Shown: one piece after another, positions 9,660 through 18,034 of the stretch | Position numbering within the stretch: position 1 is the stretch's first letter | Layout of the letters: each line of letters begins with the position of its first letter | NCBI GenBank assembly: GCA_945860575.1 | Contig: CAMAQQ010000001.1 | Coordinates: 1-27,806 of the forward strand | Origin: Ferrithrix thermotolerans DSM 19514 | GTDB lineage: Bacteria > Actinomycetota > Acidimicrobiia > Acidimicrobiales > Ilumatobacteraceae | Reading direction: 5' to 3' | DNA length: 27,806 nt | The notes under the pieces: generated by a model | Databases searched by the model: none | What the model saw: the letters and a program-made list of their open reading frames with translations, nothing else | What the model was told of the DNA's origin: nothing | Translations under genes and position numbers: made by a program

Positions 9660-11083
9660 GACTTCGCCCCACTTGATAAAACATGATCCTTCGACACAAC
9701 CGCTGTGACGGGTATCGTCACACGCTTCGTGACTCGTGATTCAAATTCGCTTCTGAACAAAGTCAACGCAGAGTGAACCGGGGCAAAAGCCGACGGGCCG
9801 ACAAAGCAAATCGTCGTCATTTTGTACGGAAAAGGCACGGCAGTCAAACCTAGTTTTTCATTAGCGGCATGAGGAAAGGCACCGGGACAGATCATCGCAC
9901 CGACTTCAAGAAGTTGCTGCAGATCAGCATCAGTGCCGTTGCCGTCAACAATGCGACGCAAAATTCTTTCAAGCCATGTTCCACCTTCACGACATGGCGT
10001 GCACTTGCCACAAGATTCATGCGCATAAAAGTGTGTGAGGGTCAACGCGGCGGCAGGAATATCCGTCGTCTCATCCATCACCATCACTGCCCCAGAACCA
10101 AGCATTGAACCCGCCGGCCCAATCTGACTTGCTTCAAACGGTAAATCTAATTGGTCGGGCGTAAACCATGGAGCAGAACCCCCTCCTGGGACGAACGCTT
10201 TGAGTTTGTTGTCGTTTTTGATTCCGCCACAAAAATCTTCACCGAAAATAAGATCGCGAAATGTTGTCGTGCCGTTAATAATTTCAAAAACTCCCGGTCG
10301 CTTGACATGCCCAGAAACTGCAACCATCCGTGTGCCCGGTGATGTTTTGGTGCCGATCGCTGTGTAGGCCGCAACTCCGTTGCACAACAACCACGGTAAA
10401 TTTGCCAGAGTTTCAACATTGTTGACAATCGTCGGCTGACCATAGAGACCGTTTACTGCAGGAAAGAACGGCGGCTTCAAACGAGGCATGCCTCGGTTTC
10501 CTTCGAGACTTTCGATCAGTGCGGTTTCTTCTCCGACGACATACGCACCTGCGCCCCAATGCAAAATAATATCCACGGAAAATTTCGAGCCAAGAATATT
10601 TCTACCGACATAGCCAGCGGCGTATGCCTCATTCAACGCAGTCGCCACGCGCTCTTGGGCCAACGCCATTTCGCCCCTTATATATAGGAAGCATTGTGAC
10701 AACCCCGCGGCATAACACGCAATCAAACAACCCTCAATTAGTTGGTGTGGATCGCGCTCCATCAGCAATCTGTCTTTATAGGTTCCTGGTTCGCTCTCAT
10801 CACCATTGACAACTAGATATCGCGGCCACACCTGTTGCGGGGTTAGTCCCCACTTTGTTCCGGCAGGAAACCCTGCGCCACCGCGACCAAGCACAGTCGC
10901 ACTTTTTACGTCGTCATGAATTTCATTTGCTGGACGAGAAAGCGCTGCTCGCAAACCTTTGTAGCCGTCGGTCGCCAAGTAGCGCTCAATCGTAAACGAG
11001 TCGGCAAATTCAAATCGTGAGGTAACAATTTTTGGGCGGTCGCCCGACACGAAACCAGGAGCGTGTTTGAACGTCGTACTCAT
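9656..11083 (-). CDS. nuoF: NADH-quinone oxidoreductase subunit F (NADH and FMN site)
   Basis: NADH dehydrogenase subunit that binds NADH, FMN and the 4Fe-4S cluster N3; 475 residues. The FMN-binding loop GRGGAGFPAGTKW lies at 67-79, the nucleotide-binding stretch NGDESEPGTYKDR at 93-105, and the cluster motif ESCGKCTPCREGG around C358, C361, C364 with the fourth Cys at C399. The frame opens at 11107, but the ATG at 11083 makes a 4-nt overlap with the nuoE stop and starts MSTTFKHAPGF, so it is preferred over a start inside nuoE. The polar tail of about 35 residues after the cluster domain is slightly long. Confidence 0.97.
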   Translation of the reverse strand: MSTTFKHAPGFVSGDRPKIVTSRFEFADSFTIERYLATDGYKGLRAALSRPANEIHDDVKSATVLGRGGAGFPAGTKWGLTPQQVWPRYLVVNGDESEPGTYKDRLLMERDPHQLIEGCLIACYAAGLSQCFLYIRGEMALAQERVATALNEAYAAGYVGRNILGSKFSVDIILHWGAGAYVVGEETALIESLEGNRGMPRLKPPFFPAVNGLYGQPTIVNNVETLANLPWLLCNGVAAYTAIGTKTSPGTRMVAVSGHVKRPGVFEIINGTTTFRDLIFGEDFCGGIKNDNKLKAFVPGGGSAPWFTPDQLDLPFEASQIGPAGSMLGSGAVMVMDETTDIPAAALTLTHFYAHESCGKCTPCREGGTWLERILRRIVDGNGTDADLQQLLEVGAMICPGAFPHAANEKLGLTAVPFPYKMTTICFVGPSAFAPVHSALTLFRSEFESRVTKRVTIPVTAVVSKDHVLSSGAKS

Positions 11084-11694
11084 AATGCGGCCTTGCCGTT
11101 TAACCAAACTGGAGACTCGGTGACAAGTTCTGGAGCGACCGCGCCGACTGCACGATCAGCAGGAATTACTTGACGAACTTTCGACAACACCCCGTGCGCA
11201 GGAATCTCATCGTTTAGTTTTCCGTCTTGTAGGTCGTCAATTAGGTTGTCTAGATCTGCTGATGTAACTCTCAAGCGATAGCGATAATTAACTTGTAAAC
11301 ATGGGGCTTCGGTGCATGCCGCCTGGCATTCTGCATGAGCAAGGGTGAACATGCCATCTTGAGTTGTGCCACCTGCTTTGACCCCAAGTCGCTTTTCGGC
11401 GTGATGCATTAATTCTTCGGCACCCATCAAGGCACACGACATCGTTCCACAAATATTGATCAGATACTTTCCGATTGGTTCAAATCGAAACATTTCATAA
11501 AAAGAAGCCGTGCCATAAACCTCGGCAGAGGTGACACCGACAAGTTCACCAAGATGCACCATTGCTTCACGGCTGATGAAACCGGTTTGCTCCTGGGCGA
11601 GGTGCAACAACGGAATCAGGGCCGATTTTTGGCGCGGATATCGGGCGATGATCTCTTTGGCTAACACCAAATTTTTCTCAGTTAAACGACTCAT
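11080..11694 (-). CDS. nuoE: NADH-quinone oxidoreductase subunit E (2Fe-2S)
   Basis: Thioredoxin-fold subunit holding the off-path 2Fe-2S cluster N1a; 204 residues. The ligand pattern C82-x4-C87 and C123-x3-C127 (ICGTMSC and ECQAACTEAPC) is intact. The N-terminal helical part with GFISREAMVHLGELVGV is typical. About 45 residues after the ferredoxin fold form an extra polar tail. The ATG at 11694 overlaps the nuoD stop by 4 nt and the stop overlaps nuoF by 4 nt. Nothing is missing. Confidence 0.97.
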   Translation of the reverse strand: MSRLTEKNLVLAKEIIARYPRQKSALIPLLHLAQEQTGFISREAMVHLGELVGVTSAEVYGTASFYEMFRFEPIGKYLINICGTMSCALMGAEELMHHAEKRLGVKAGGTTQDGMFTLAHAECQAACTEAPCLQVNYRYRLRVTSADLDNLIDDLQDGKLNDEIPAHGVLSKVRQVIPADRAVGAVAPELVTESPVWLNGKAAL

Positions 11695-13046
11695 CGATCA
11701 ACTTCTCCAAGAACTGGGTCAACAGATGAAATTACGGCAACCGCATCAGCGATAAGTCCGCCATGCATCATCAACGGCATCGACTGAATGTTCACAAAAC
11801 TTGGCGCTCGCACATGCATTCGATACGGAGTTGATGAACCATCGCTGGCTATATAACAACCGATTTCACCCCGCGGACTTTCAATTGCAACATAAGCCTC
11901 GCCCTCAGGTACTTTGAAGCCTTCCGTGAAAATTTTGAAGTGGTGAATTAACGCTTCCATTGATTCGTCAATGCGTCCGCGCGGTGGCGGAGTAACTTTT
12001 TTGTCCTGAATTCGATAATCACCTTGCGGCATCCGATCTAAAATTTGTCGAACAATTCGCATCGACTCACGAATTTCATTGAGGCGAATCGAGTAACGAT
12101 CAAATGCATCGCCATAACTGCCGACAATTACATCAAACTCAACTTCTTCGTAACGCAAATATGGCAAATCTCGACGGAGATCCCAAGCCAAACCCGTGCT
12201 ACGCAATATCGGCCCAGTTGCACTTAAAGCAATTGCTTCGTCGCGAGTGATTACTCCGACACCTTGCAGCCGTTCGCGCCAGATCGGCTGACCAGTCATT
12301 AAAATTTCGTACTCGGCTAAACGCTCTGGCAATGCATCTAACAAGCCGAGCACATCGTCTCGCCACCCTGCCGGAAGATCTGCTGCGACCCCGCCTGGAC
12401 GAATGAAGTTGTGATTCATTCGTAATCCGGTGACTTTTTGGAAGAAGCGCAGAACTTCTTCACGCTCACGAAAACCGTAGAGCATCATCGAGACTGCGCC
12501 GATGTCCATGCCGTTAGTCGCCATAAACAATAAATGGCTGCTGATGCGATTTAGTTCTGAGAGCATCATTCGAATCCACACTGCTCGCTCTGGAATATCA
12601 CCATCGATACCGAGGAGTTTCTCTGTGGCCATCGAGAATACGAGTTCGTTATTTAGTGGCGATGCATAATCCATTCGCGTGACATTGGTGCCACCTTGCA
12701 TATATGTCAGCGACTCGCCGGTCTTTTCCATTCCGGTGTGCAAATAACCAATCACGGGCTTGCAACGTAAAACTGTTTCGCCTTTTAGCTCAAGCATCAA
12801 GCGCAACACTCCGTGCGTGCTTGGGTGTTGCGGGCCCATGTTGATGATCATGGTCTGATCTTCGCTTTGAGTGTCAGCCAGTGACGCAACCTGCGACTCA
12901 CTCATTCGCAAAACCGCACCAGACTCGCGAAGCACGGCCTTGACCGACATATCGGCACGCAATTGCAGTTCTTGACCACCCTCGGAGGTGCCGGCAGAAA
13001 TAATTTCCGTCGCGTTAATTTTGTTTAAGTTCTCCGTTGTCGTCAC
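11691..13046 (-). CDS. nuoD: NADH-quinone oxidoreductase subunit D (49 kDa)
   Basis: Peripheral-arm subunit that forms the quinone head-group pocket with NuoB; 451 residues with the chosen start. The hallmark MGPQHPSTHG lies at 70-79, and GGVAADLPAGW plus the C-terminal RMHVRAPSFVN and GEVDR end are normal for the family. The frame is open to 13118, but a GTG at 13046 makes the 4-nt overlap with nuoC seen throughout the operon. This leaves a polar stretch of about 65 residues before the conserved core, longer than usual; internal ATG codons (residues 33 and 48) are possible later starts. NuoC and NuoD are separate, not fused. Confidence 0.96.
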   Translation of the reverse strand: MTTTENLNKINATEIISAGTSEGGQELQLRADMSVKAVLRESGAVLRMSESQVASLADTQSEDQTMIINMGPQHPSTHGVLRLMLELKGETVLRCKPVIGYLHTGMEKTGESLTYMQGGTNVTRMDYASPLNNELVFSMATEKLLGIDGDIPERAVWIRMMLSELNRISSHLLFMATNGMDIGAVSMMLYGFREREEVLRFFQKVTGLRMNHNFIRPGGVAADLPAGWRDDVLGLLDALPERLAEYEILMTGQPIWRERLQGVGVITRDEAIALSATGPILRSTGLAWDLRRDLPYLRYEEVEFDVIVGSYGDAFDRYSIRLNEIRESMRIVRQILDRMPQGDYRIQDKKVTPPPRGRIDESMEALIHHFKIFTEGFKVPEGEAYVAIESPRGEIGCYIASDGSSTPYRMHVRAPSFVNIQSMPLMMHGGLIADAVAVISSVDPVLGEVDR

Positions 13047-13510
13047 GAGGCCGCACCTTTGAACTGAACTGGAATGTTGCCTTGCGAGTAATCCTTGCGC
13101 AATGGAAACCCAATCCAATCTTCTGGCATCAAAATTCTCGTCAAATCTGGATGACCCGTGAATGTGATACCGAACATGTCATAGACCTCACGCTCCATCG
13201 CCTCTGTGCCCGGATAAATATCAAATGCCGAATCTATGGAAGTATCGGATTCAGAAATTTGCACGCGCAATCTGCATCGACGGCGCTGAGAAAGCGAAAG
13301 TAAATTAACGACGAGTTCAAAGCGTTCGAGTGTTATTCGACTGGCGACTTCGGCATCCAGTGGCCGACCAGGGTGTGTCAAGAAATCAACTGCAGTGAGA
13401 TCTGCACACATTTCGAAACCTTCACTGCGCAGCGCAGTAAGAGTTTTTATGTAGTCAGTTTTTGCGACGAAACGAACATCATCGGCGGCAAGACCAGCAG
13501 GTTGCGTCAT
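13043..13510 (-). CDS. nuoC: NADH-quinone oxidoreductase subunit C (30 kDa)
   Basis: Peripheral-arm structural subunit, 155 residues, on the short side for NuoC because the N-terminal extension seen in many homologues is absent. The family signature ERExYDMFGI occurs as EREVYDMFGITFTGHPDLTR at about 111-130, followed by ILMPEDWIGFPLRKDY. The ATG at 13510 lies 3 nt after the nuoB stop and the stop overlaps nuoD by 4 nt. The alternative open frame on the plus strand (13037-13303) is a shadow. Confidence 0.96.
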   Translation of the reverse strand: MTQPAGLAADDVRFVAKTDYIKTLTALRSEGFEMCADLTAVDFLTHPGRPLDAEVASRITLERFELVVNLLSLSQRRRCRLRVQISESDTSIDSAFDIYPGTEAMEREVYDMFGITFTGHPDLTRILMPEDWIGFPLRKDYSQGNIPVQFKGAAS

Positions 13511-13513
13511 TTT

Positions 13514-14098
13514 TCAACGTTTTCCGAGGATCACTGGAGTGATTGAGCCAGCAGGGATTTCTTGAATATGAACTTGGGCTCCGGCACCAGTTGATGCGCG
13601 ACGCTTCATGATCTCACCGTCTTCAATTAACTGATGCAAAGTTTCAATCGCATGAATCAAAGTTTCAGGAGTAGGTGGGCAACCCGGTGCATAGACATCA
13701 ACAGGTACTATCTGGTCGACACCCTGGACGATTGCATAGTTGTTGAACATTCCACCACTGCTGGCACAAACGCCCATTGAGATAACCCACTTGGGTTCCA
13801 TCATTTGGTCGTACACCTGTCGCAAGACTGGCGCCATCTTTTGACTGACGCGTCCAGCGACGATCATGATGTCTGCTTGACGCGGTGACGCCCGAAATAC
13901 TTCCATTCCGAAACGTGCCAAGTCATAGTGAGCGGTGCCTGACGCCATCATCTCAATTGCGCAACATGCCAAGCCGAAAGTTGCAGCCCAACTCGAGCGC
14001 GAGCGAGACCACTTAACGAGATCTTCTACACGGCCAGTGAGAAAATTATGTTCGAGACCACCTAGACCGTCGTCTAATACATCGCGAACTGTTCCCAT
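13514..14098 (-). CDS. nuoB: NADH-quinone oxidoreductase subunit B (cluster N2)
   Basis: Peripheral-arm subunit that holds the terminal 4Fe-4S cluster N2, which reduces the quinone; 194 residues. The four ligands C45, C46 (in FGLACCAIEMM), C111 (MGVCASSGGMF) and C140 (YAPGCPPTPE) are intact, including the characteristic tandem cysteines. ASPRQADIMIVAGRVSQKMA at 70-89 is also diagnostic. The ATG at 14098 overlaps the nuoA stop by one base. The C-terminal tail of about 35 residues after the fold is variable in the family. Confidence 0.98.
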   Translation of the reverse strand: MGTVRDVLDDGLGGLEHNFLTGRVEDLVKWSRSRSSWAATFGLACCAIEMMASGTAHYDLARFGMEVFRASPRQADIMIVAGRVSQKMAPVLRQVYDQMMEPKWVISMGVCASSGGMFNNYAIVQGVDQIVPVDVYAPGCPPTPETLIHAIETLHQLIEDGEIMKRRASTGAGAQVHIQEIPAGSITPVILGKR

Positions 14099-14574
14099 TA
14101 GGACGAAACTTTTTCGGTTTGACGGCCGTCAAGGCCAACACGACGAATGGTTGTCGCTGTCGTACGCGATGCCGAGAAAATATCATCATCAATCGTCAGC
14201 AGTTGACGCGGCTTAGTTATCGGACCCCAATCAAGTGCGCCACGAGCGACAACATAAACGAATGCCACAAAAAACACCGCGCTAAACGCGACGAACTCCC
14301 AGAAACCATAAGTGCCAAGTTCAGCGCTGGCGACTGCGAAAGGATACGCAAAGATAATTTCAATATCAAACATGATGAACAACATCGCCACCACAAAGAA
14401 ACTCACCGGAAATCGTTCTGGTGCTTCTCGACTTGGAACGATTCCGCATTCGTATGGCGCTTCTTTGGCAGAGTTGGGTCGCCGTGGTGCCAATAATTTT
14501 GACGCGACTAAAGATCCTGCGCCAAATAAAATTGCGAGAATTGTCAGTACGACGATTGGAAGATACTGACCCAC
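14098..14574 (-). CDS. nuoA: NADH-quinone oxidoreductase subunit A
   Basis: Small three-helix membrane subunit at the junction of the two arms of complex I; 158 residues. The conserved loop KEAPYECGIVPSREAPERFP (37-56) holds the cysteine that reports the active/deactive state in other species. FDIEIIFAYPFAV follows in the second helix with its conserved acidic residues. About 44 polar residues after the third helix make it longer than many NuoA proteins. The start is a GTG at 14574, 3 nt after the stop of the upstream membrane-protein gene, so the nuo genes continue the cytochrome operon with no promoter-sized gap. Confidence 0.96.
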   Translation of the reverse strand: MGQYLPIVVLTILAILFGAGSLVASKLLAPRRPNSAKEAPYECGIVPSREAPERFPVSFFVVAMLFIMFDIEIIFAYPFAVASAELGTYGFWEFVAFSAVFFVAFVYVVARGALDWGPITKPRQLLTIDDDIFSASRTTATTIRRVGLDGRQTEKVSS

Positions 14575-14577
14575 GTT

Positions 14578-15390
14578 TTATGCCTTTGCGGGCGACTGCT
14601 CGTTAAGATTCTGTCGCAAAGTCAAATCTCTTTGATGCAAGATACGACAGAGCAACAAGAAAATAATTGATGAGCCAATCGTTATAAAAATTGCAGGTTG
14701 GCGCTTGCTACCCAGATCCCGAATCATGTGAACATATCGGCGCGGTTGCGTTTCGTCAACTACTGGCTTAGCCGGCGCACGACCAGGCTCGGTGCGCTGG
14801 GGCAGAACTGGTGCTACTTCAACAAGCGCAAAATGAGGCTTATGAAAGAACGCGACAAAATCGAGCGACTCGTTTATTTTTGGCCAACGCTCTCCGCCCT
14901 TGTTATAGACAGCGAGTGAAATATATTCTCCCGCTTGGAGTTCTTCGGCTTCGCGCTGAATGATGTCATCAGAAGCAGCCACCGCTTGGCCACGACCGGT
15001 GTCAGACTCTGCCAGTAGCAACCAACCTTCAAGCTGAAGTGCTTTTGAAACCTCGGCTGAATCACTTTGCGCTGACCCGGTCAAAGTTAATGAGGACTCC
15101 AAAATTTCCGCGCCCTGCAATTGTGACGGCTCGCGCACGATCGTCACGGGTTCGGCGGGTTGCCATGTTGGTTCTCGACCTTTCAGACCAATGCCGTATG
15201 TCCACCAAATCGCTCCCATTGTCGCCATCCAGCCGAATAGTCCAGCGAGCACAATCAAAAAACCCAAGCGCGCACCCAAGTTGGTGCCGACTACTAAATA
15301 AGTGCCACCAATAAGAACACCGACAGCGATCGCGACGATAACAATGCCGCGTAATTCTGGCTCCCAGTTAATTGCAAGTAGTGACAACAT
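14578..15390 (-). CDS. Unrecognised three-helix membrane protein between the bc complex and nuo genes
   Basis: I do not recognise this 270-residue protein. Two hydrophobic helices lie at about 14-34 and 42-66, and a single helix at about 233-250. The 160-residue loop between them is polar and contains GREPTW after the second helix and a GEYISLAVYNKGGERWP segment at 154-170. No heme, iron-sulfur or flavin motif is visible. The gene abuts the diheme cytochrome c gene with no gap and is followed 3 nt later by nuoA. This tight placement suggests an accessory or assembly part of the respiratory complexes, but function is inference only. The ATG at 15390 is the natural start. Confidence 0.85.
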   Translation of the reverse strand: MLSLLAINWEPELRGIVIVAIAVGVLIGGTYLVVGTNLGARLGFLIVLAGLFGWMATMGAIWWTYGIGLKGREPTWQPAEPVTIVREPSQLQGAEILESSLTLTGSAQSDSAEVSKALQLEGWLLLAESDTGRGQAVAASDDIIQREAEELQAGEYISLAVYNKGGERWPKINESLDFVAFFHKPHFALVEVAPVLPQRTEPGRAPAKPVVDETQPRRYVHMIRDLGSKRQPAIFITIGSSIIFLLLCRILHQRDLTLRQNLNEQSPAKA

Positions 15391-16431
15391 TTACAAACCT
15401 CTTACATAATCAATAACAGCAGCAATTTGCTCGTCGGTGAGCATTAACCCGAATGCAGGCATTCGACCTGAACCTTGACCTTGTTGCCCATATCTTTTGC
15501 CAAGTTCACTACCACCCTTGATGAACGCAATCATCTCGTCGCGTTGTGGAAACTGGCGAACGGCCGAACCGCCCGTGAGGTTTGGGCCAAGTGCTCCGCC
15601 GCCGGTGATTTGTGGTTCGCCATACGACCAACCCTTTGTATGGCAACGGGCGCACGAAAAGTTTCCGCTACCTAGATCTAAATTAAACAATGCCTCGCCA
15701 ATGGTGGCATAAGTTTTTGCTTTAACCAATCGCTCTGCTTCGGCTTGAATCTCTTGTTGTTTCTCTTCTGGCAGTTTTCCATTTTCGTCGCGCGGAATCT
15801 GAATACTCTTGACATAATCAAGAACGGTTTGAATCTGCTGCTCGTTCAAAGGCCCACCACCAACGAGGCCCCATGCAGACATCGGCGAGAACGGCCGACC
15901 ATAATTCAAAATAAATCGAAATTCTTCTTCGCTGTATCGATAATAAACCGTGTTTATCGCTGGTGCTTTCCAGTTGACTTGCTTGACCTCACCTGTATTC
16001 GGATCAGTGAGTGCATACGCCGCGACACCGCCACCACCCTTCATCCCCCCGTGGCATCCTGCGCAGTTATAACCACCATCTGAAGTAGTTGCGAATAAAC
16101 CGCTACCCCATTCTTCGAACTGGTGTTGAAATTCTTTTTCAGCACCGACCATTCGACCAGGCTCGAGAATCCAATAAAGAGGCAAAGCGATCGTGACTAT
16201 TGCAAGAAAGGCCAGTCCAATCAATTGGGTGCGCTCAATCTTTTCGCCCTCAAGACGTTCGTCGTCGTAATACGGTTTACGGTTCGCCGCAAGTTTTATT
16301 TCCGAACCAACTTCGCGTTTCGCCGAACGAATATTCGACAAACCATAGACAATCCAACCGAGTACAGATACGAGAAGAATTACCCAGGCGATCGTTGTTG
16401 TTGTGTCGGCGAGAACAACTGCGGCATTCAT
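15391..16431 (-). CDS. Membrane-anchored diheme cytochrome c subunit of the menaquinol:cytochrome c oxidoreductase
   Basis: Protein of 346 residues with two N-terminal membrane helices (about 12-32 and 68-90) and two cytochrome c domains. Heme-binding motifs CAGCH (123-127) and CARCH (260-264) are intact. Likely axial methionines are M184 in SPMSAWG and M324 in GRMPAFG. A charged helical linker (about 214-240) separates the domains. By position between the Rieske gene and a membrane-protein gene it should be the cytochrome c subunit that takes electrons from the Rieske protein, equivalent to actinobacterial QcrC. The two-helix N-terminal anchor differs from the QcrC I know, which has a C-terminal anchor, so no symbol is given. 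The gene abuts both neighbours. Confidence 0.92.
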   Translation of the reverse strand: MNAAVVLADTTTTIAWVILLVSVLGWIVYGLSNIRSAKREVGSEIKLAANRKPYYDDERLEGEKIERTQLIGLAFLAIVTIALPLYWILEPGRMVGAEKEFQHQFEEWGSGLFATTSDGGYNCAGCHGGMKGGGGVAAYALTDPNTGEVKQVNWKAPAINTVYYRYSEEEFRFILNYGRPFSPMSAWGLVGGGPLNEQQIQTVLDYVKSIQIPRDENGKLPEEKQQEIQAEAERLVKAKTYATIGEALFNLDLGSGNFSCARCHTKGWSYGEPQITGGGALGPNLTGGSAVRQFPQRDEMIAFIKGGSELGKRYGQQGQGSGRMPAFGLMLTDEQIAAVIDYVRGL

Positions 16432-17280
16432 TTAGTGACTTCCCTCTGCGCCAACGCAGTTTGGTCCTTCGGCTTCTTGGCCCGTTGTGTTAGTTCCGAT
16501 TGGCGGACCACCAAAAACTGCACCGGTGTCAATAATCACCATCCCATTATTTACTGAAACTCCGAAACGATCCATTCCCCGTGGGGCGGGGCCACCTTTT
16601 TTCTCTCCCACACGGTTGTATTGCGAACCATGACACGGGCACTCGAACCACTGCGAAGTTTTGCATTCTGGGACTCGACAACCAAGATGCGGACACTTTT
16701 GATACAACGCGACGACGCCAGCATTCATTCCTGAAAAAACTGCACCCTGGCCTCCGTACGAGACTTCTGCTTTCGAAATCGCTTCCTTTGGATATTCAGT
16801 TATCCAAGAGCGCGCTTCGGGCAAATACAAAAAACCATCGGCAGCACGAATCTGGGCAACTACGTCTTCAATCTTGCCCGCGTTGATTTTCGACCCGAAG
16901 CCGCCTTCGGCACCTTTCCATAAAAATGCAATCAGAGCGGCCGCGAAACCGCCGAGGCTGGCACTCATCAGGGTTACTGTGGCGCGATTTAGAAATGCAC
17001 GCCGCGTTTCACCAAGTGCTTCAGCATCTGGTGCAACCCATGTTTCAATTGCGGGTGGTGGCATGACGGCTAGTGCATTGCGGCTTGCAACACCTTGATG
17101 CTCGGCCTCACGCGAGGAGTTGCGCGCGACTTTTGCAGCATTTCGATCTCGCTTACGAGTCTCACGCGACAGTGATCCAACACCTTTAATATCAGAGCGG
17201 CGTGAGGCAGTAAGCACAACGCCAAGACCAAGCACGGCGAGCACGGCGATCGCAATTGTGATGATTGAAGTTGAGTTCAT
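16432..17280 (-). CDS. qcrA: Rieske 2Fe-2S subunit of the menaquinol:cytochrome c oxidoreductase
   Basis: Rieske protein of 282 residues. Cluster ligands are C196 and H198 in CPHLGC (disulfide cysteine C201) and C214 and H217 in CPCHGSQ (disulfide cysteine C216). A membrane helix at about 5-24 is followed by a basic segment and a second hydrophobic stretch at 100-120 preceded by RRAFLNR, which resembles a twin-arginine signal-anchor; actinobacterial Rieske proteins also carry several helices. The glycine-rich C-terminal tail has one extra cysteine (C275). It lies 16 nt after the subunit-IV-like gene and abuts the diheme cytochrome gene. The product should accept electrons from menaquinol at the Qo site and pass them to the cytochrome c subunit. 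Confidence 0.95.
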   Translation of the reverse strand: MNSTSIITIAIAVLAVLGLGVVLTASRRSDIKGVGSLSRETRKRDRNAAKVARNSSREAEHQGVASRNALAVMPPPAIETWVAPDAEALGETRRAFLNRATVTLMSASLGGFAAALIAFLWKGAEGGFGSKINAGKIEDVVAQIRAADGFLYLPEARSWITEYPKEAISKAEVSYGGQGAVFSGMNAGVVALYQKCPHLGCRVPECKTSQWFECPCHGSQYNRVGEKKGGPAPRGMDRFGVSVNNGMVIIDTGAVFGGPPIGTNTTGQEAEGPNCVGAEGSH

Positions 17281-17296
17281 TTAAGTAATAGTCCGA

Positions 17297-18034
17297 TCAC
17301 AATTCGAAGAAGATGCCTTCACGCCATGGGAAGACAAAGTTGAAACCAGGACCTCTAAAAAATGAACCAATAATTACAAGCACCGCCCAAAACATCAAAT
17401 GGACCGTCCACAAACTCGTCAAAAACTTTCGATCTTCGGGACGATTTGATTCATTGCGATCCAAATATGGCGCAAGCATCATTGCGATGATTCCCATTCC
17501 GGGAATTGTCACACCGGCAATCATCGGATGAAACATCGTCAACAGCTCTTGCAATCCAAGAAAGTACCAGGGTGCTTTTGATGGGTTCGGTGTTTGATTG
17601 AAGTTTGCCGCTTGCAACAACGGCGCGTTTACAAACCACGAAAACATAAATACAAATGCAGTACATGCGAGCGACGCAACAAACTCAACGCCCAACAAAT
17701 GTGGCCAAGTATGTACTTTGTCAACTGGAACCGCTTTAACATCTTGAATCGACCCTGATTTAACAACGGTCAGCAAACGCTGTGTATGTCCACCAGGTCC
17801 GGCTCCGTAAGGGATGCTTCCGTTTGTTGGCGCTCCCACGACAAGAGCACTGGGCTTTTCTGCCACAGCAACCGCACCACCTGCGGCTTTGCTTCGCTCA
17901 AGCAAATCAGCCGGAATTCGCGAACCTGCATCGCTACTCGCAGCAGTTGGTGCCGAAGCACCTGCTGCGTCAGCAGCAGCTTTTTCGCGCGCCTCTTGCG
18001 CCCGTTTAAGCAGATGTTCTGGAATGCCGGCCAT
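17297..18034 (-). CDS. Cytochrome b C-terminal part (subunit-IV-like) with N-terminal motif extension
   Basis: Protein of 245 residues corresponding to subunit IV (PetD-like) of a split cytochrome b. The membrane part covers about 107-235 with three hydrophobic segments and PNPSKAPWYFLGLQELL at 149-165, the Qo-site region where most family members have PEWY. The first 100 residues are an unusual Ala/Pro/Gly-rich extension. It begins MAGIPEHLLKRAQEAREKAA, almost identical to the start of the cytochrome c encoded at 20049-20873, and holds a weaker second copy, IPADLLERSKAAG, at 40-52. The start overlaps the b6-gene stop by one base, so the two halves of cytochrome b are translationally coupled. 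Confidence 0.93.
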   Translation of the reverse strand: MAGIPEHLLKRAQEAREKAAADAAGASAPTAASSDAGSRIPADLLERSKAAGGAVAVAEKPSALVVGAPTNGSIPYGAGPGGHTQRLLTVVKSGSIQDVKAVPVDKVHTWPHLLGVEFVASLACTAFVFMFSWFVNAPLLQAANFNQTPNPSKAPWYFLGLQELLTMFHPMIAGVTIPGMGIIAMMLAPYLDRNESNRPEDRKFLTSLWTVHLMFWAVLVIIGSFFRGPGFNFVFPWREGIFFEL

